The position numbers were made by a program, and so were the translations under genes. From Natronomonas salinimetallica (lineage in GTDB: Archaea; Halobacteriota; Halobacteria; Halobacteriales; Haloarculaceae): a stretch of 64,000 nt of DNA. The notes beneath the pieces were generated by a model, which saw nothing but the letters and a program-made list of their open reading frames with translations, did no database searches and had not been told where the DNA came from. This document shows positions 62,612-64,000 of this stretch, piece after piece; within the stretch, counting starts at the first letter, position 1, and each line of letters starts with the position of its first letter. The stretch lies in assembly GCF_013839515.1 (NCBI RefSeq), contig NZ_JACDNQ010000001.1:191691-255690 (forward strand), in the 5' to 3' direction.

Positions 62612-63901
62612 ATGAGCACGCTACAGATCGTCGGCGGGCAGGTCCTCCGGCCGGATATGACTGTCCGGGAGGCGGACGTCCTCGCCGACCGCGAGACGGG
62701 GCGTATCCTGGAGGTGGGCGCGACCGCACGCGGCGAGTGGACCCTCGATGCCGCGGGCGGGCTCGTCATCCCCGGCCTCGTCAACGCCCACTGTCACGCC
62801 GCCATGACCCTGTTGCGCGGCTATGCGGACGACAAACCGCTCGACGCGTGGCTTCGAGAGGACGTCTGGCCGACCGAGGCCGCCCTCGAAACCGAGGACA
62901 TCGTCGCCGGAACCCGTCTCGGTGCCGTCGAACTCCTGAAGAACGGCGTCACGACGCTCGGGGATATGTACTTCGAGGTCCCCGAAGCCGCCGCCGCCCT
63001 CGCGGAGGCCGGACTCCGCGCCCGGGTCGGCCACGGGATCGTCACCGTCGGCAAGGACGAGGCCGACGCGCGGGCGGACTTCGAGGAGGGGCTCGCGGTC
63101 GCCCGCGAACTCGACGGCGTGGCCGGCGGCCGGATCGAAACCGCGTTGATGCCCCACTCGCTGACGACTGTCGACGCCGCTCTGCTCGAAGAGTACGTCC
63201 CCAGGGCGCGGGATGCAGGGATCCCGTTGCACTATCACGCCAACGAGACCCGCGACGAGGTCGATCCGATCGTCGACGAACACGGCGTTCGCCCCCTGGA
63301 GTACGCCGACGACCTCGGCATGCTCGAACCGGGCGATTTCATCGCTCACGGCGTCCACACCGACGGGGCCGAAATCGAACTGCTCGCCGACCGGGGCGTC
63401 GGCGTCGCCCACTGTCCCGCCTCGAACATGAAACTCGCGAGCGGGATCGCTCCCGTCGAGGCGATGCTCGAGGCGGGCGTACCCGTCGGGATCGGAACCG
63501 ACGGCGCGGCCTCGAACAACGACCTCGACGTCTTCGACGAACTTCGCGATGCCGCGATGGTCGGCAAACTCGAAACCGGCGACGCGGCGGCGGTCGCCGC
63601 GCCCGACGTCGTCCGGGCGGCGACCGACGGCGGGGCCGAACTGCTCGGGTTCGATTCGGGGCGGATCGCCCCCGGAGCCCTCGCCGACCTCGCCGTCGTC
63701 GACCTCGACGGGCCGCACCTCACGCCGGCACACGACCTCCTCAGCCACCTCGCCTACGCCGTCCGGGGCTCCGACGTCCGACATACCGTCGTCGACGGCG
63801 AGGTCGTCGTCCGCGACCGGGACGTGGTGACCCTCGATGAGGCCGCTGTCAAACGTGCGGCCGAACGGCGCGCCACGTCGCTGATCGAGCGGGCCCAATG
63901 A
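62612..63901 (+). CDS. Amidohydrolase: 5'-deoxyadenosine/SAH-type deaminase
   Basis: A 429-residue TIM-barrel deaminase. Metal ligands are NAHCHAA (HxH), HYHANET, HGVHTDG and GTDGAASNN. The flanking beta-domain carries LVIPGLVNAH at the start and LADLAVVDLDGP at the end. The MtaD/DadD family deaminates 5'-deoxyadenosine, S-adenosylhomocysteine or methylthioadenosine; which one is unclear here. Confidence 0.9.
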   Translation: MSTLQIVGGQVLRPDMTVREADVLADRETGRILEVGATARGEWTLDAAGGLVIPGLVNAHCHAAMTLLRGYADDKPLDAWLREDVWPTEAALETEDIVAGTRLGAVELLKNGVTTLGDMYFEVPEAAAALAEAGLRARVGHGIVTVGKDEADARADFEEGLAVARELDGVAGGRIETALMPHSLTTVDAALLEEYVPRARDAGIPLHYHANETRDEVDPIVDEHGVRPLEYADDLGMLEPGDFIAHGVHTDGAEIELLADRGVGVAHCPASNMKLASGIAPVEAMLEAGVPVGIGTDGAASNNDLDVFDELRDAAMVGKLETGDAAAVAAPDVVRAATDGGAELLGFDSGRIAPGALADLAVVDLDGPHLTPAHDLLSHLAYAVRGSDVRHTVVDGEVVVRDRDVVTLDEAAVKRAAERRATSLIERAQ

Positions 63902-64000
63902 GTACCGTCCTCGGTCGCCCGGATGTGCGGCATGGCGTACTTGGCGGTGAGAAACGGCGCCCGGAGCATGACGTCGAGCAGGAGGTCGTATCGCTCCATC
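63902..64000 (-). pseudogene. Remnant of a short-chain dehydrogenase, cut by the window edge
   Basis: The visible codons read ERYDLLLDVMLRAPFLTAKY, then AMPHIRATEDGT, the conserved helix before the catalytic strand of SDR enzymes. The match stops exactly where the deaminase gene ends, and the frame then runs into antisense sequence. The N-terminal part lies outside the window. It appears to be a truncated gene. Confidence 0.65.

Overview
The window is a stretch of chromosome from an extremely halophilic archaeon (class Halobacteria). The evidence is high GC (clearly above 60 %), acidic Asp/Glu-rich proteins, Tat lipoproteins with a twin-arginine followed by a lipobox Cys, TATA boxes about 26-29 nt upstream of many start codons (leaderless transcripts), and several protein families typical of haloarchaea (TFS, ABCE1/Rli1, Nog1, Hjc, MptD, DUF5790, assimilatory NirA/NasA). 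I cannot name the genus from sequence alone. No rRNA, tRNA, CRISPR array, transposase or integrase gene was found.

Layout. 0-5.5 kb: a membrane protein and a DUF3179 lipoprotein, transcription factor S, an MFS exporter, an ACR3-like transporter and a DCC-family protein. 5.5-6.0 kb: palindromes and nested miniature elements. 6-14.5 kb: EngB, a GalT-like HIT protein, a DUF389 protein, a SIMPL protein, Nog1, Hjc and ABCE1/Rli1 with a small membrane protein, then a winged-helix regulator. 15.1-18.4 kb: a complete tungstate ABC transporter (tupABC) followed by a ModE-like protein. 18.6-25.3 kb: a histidine kinase, polyphosphate kinase, a phosphatase, a ZIP transporter and an IclR regulator. 26-31.3 kb: ValS with a possible leader peptide, a lipase, a small protein and an aldo-keto reductase. 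31.4-41.2 kb: housekeeping and stress genes (HAD nucleotidase, beta-CASP nuclease, two UspA proteins, HtrA, MptD, UvrB). 41.3-50.4 kb: nitrate assimilation (nirA divergent from two tandem nasA paralogues, then narK and a Cys-rich microprotein). 50.4-64 kb: scars of deleted genes, a TPR/DUF424 pair, SppA, SufS/SufU, a PurU-like protein, an enoyl-CoA hydratase, a DJ-1 protein, an FlK-like thioesterase, a PD-(D/E)XK-like protein and an adenosine/SAH-type deaminase.

The strongest unexplained signal is repeat biology. One 108-bp palindromic miniature element (element A) occurs six times. Four copies are identical and two differ by one base each. Most are flanked by 3-bp TNA direct repeats. Two copies lie exactly at gene stop codons, a third has rewritten the C-terminus of a reductase gene, and two are nested inside other miniature elements (B and C). 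Three solo hairpins resemble the right ends of IS200/IS605 (TnpB) transposons, and two of these are followed directly by a miniature element in the same orientation. In addition, at least thirteen separate short tandem duplications (18-56 bp units) sit in intergenic DNA, two of them running over stop codons.
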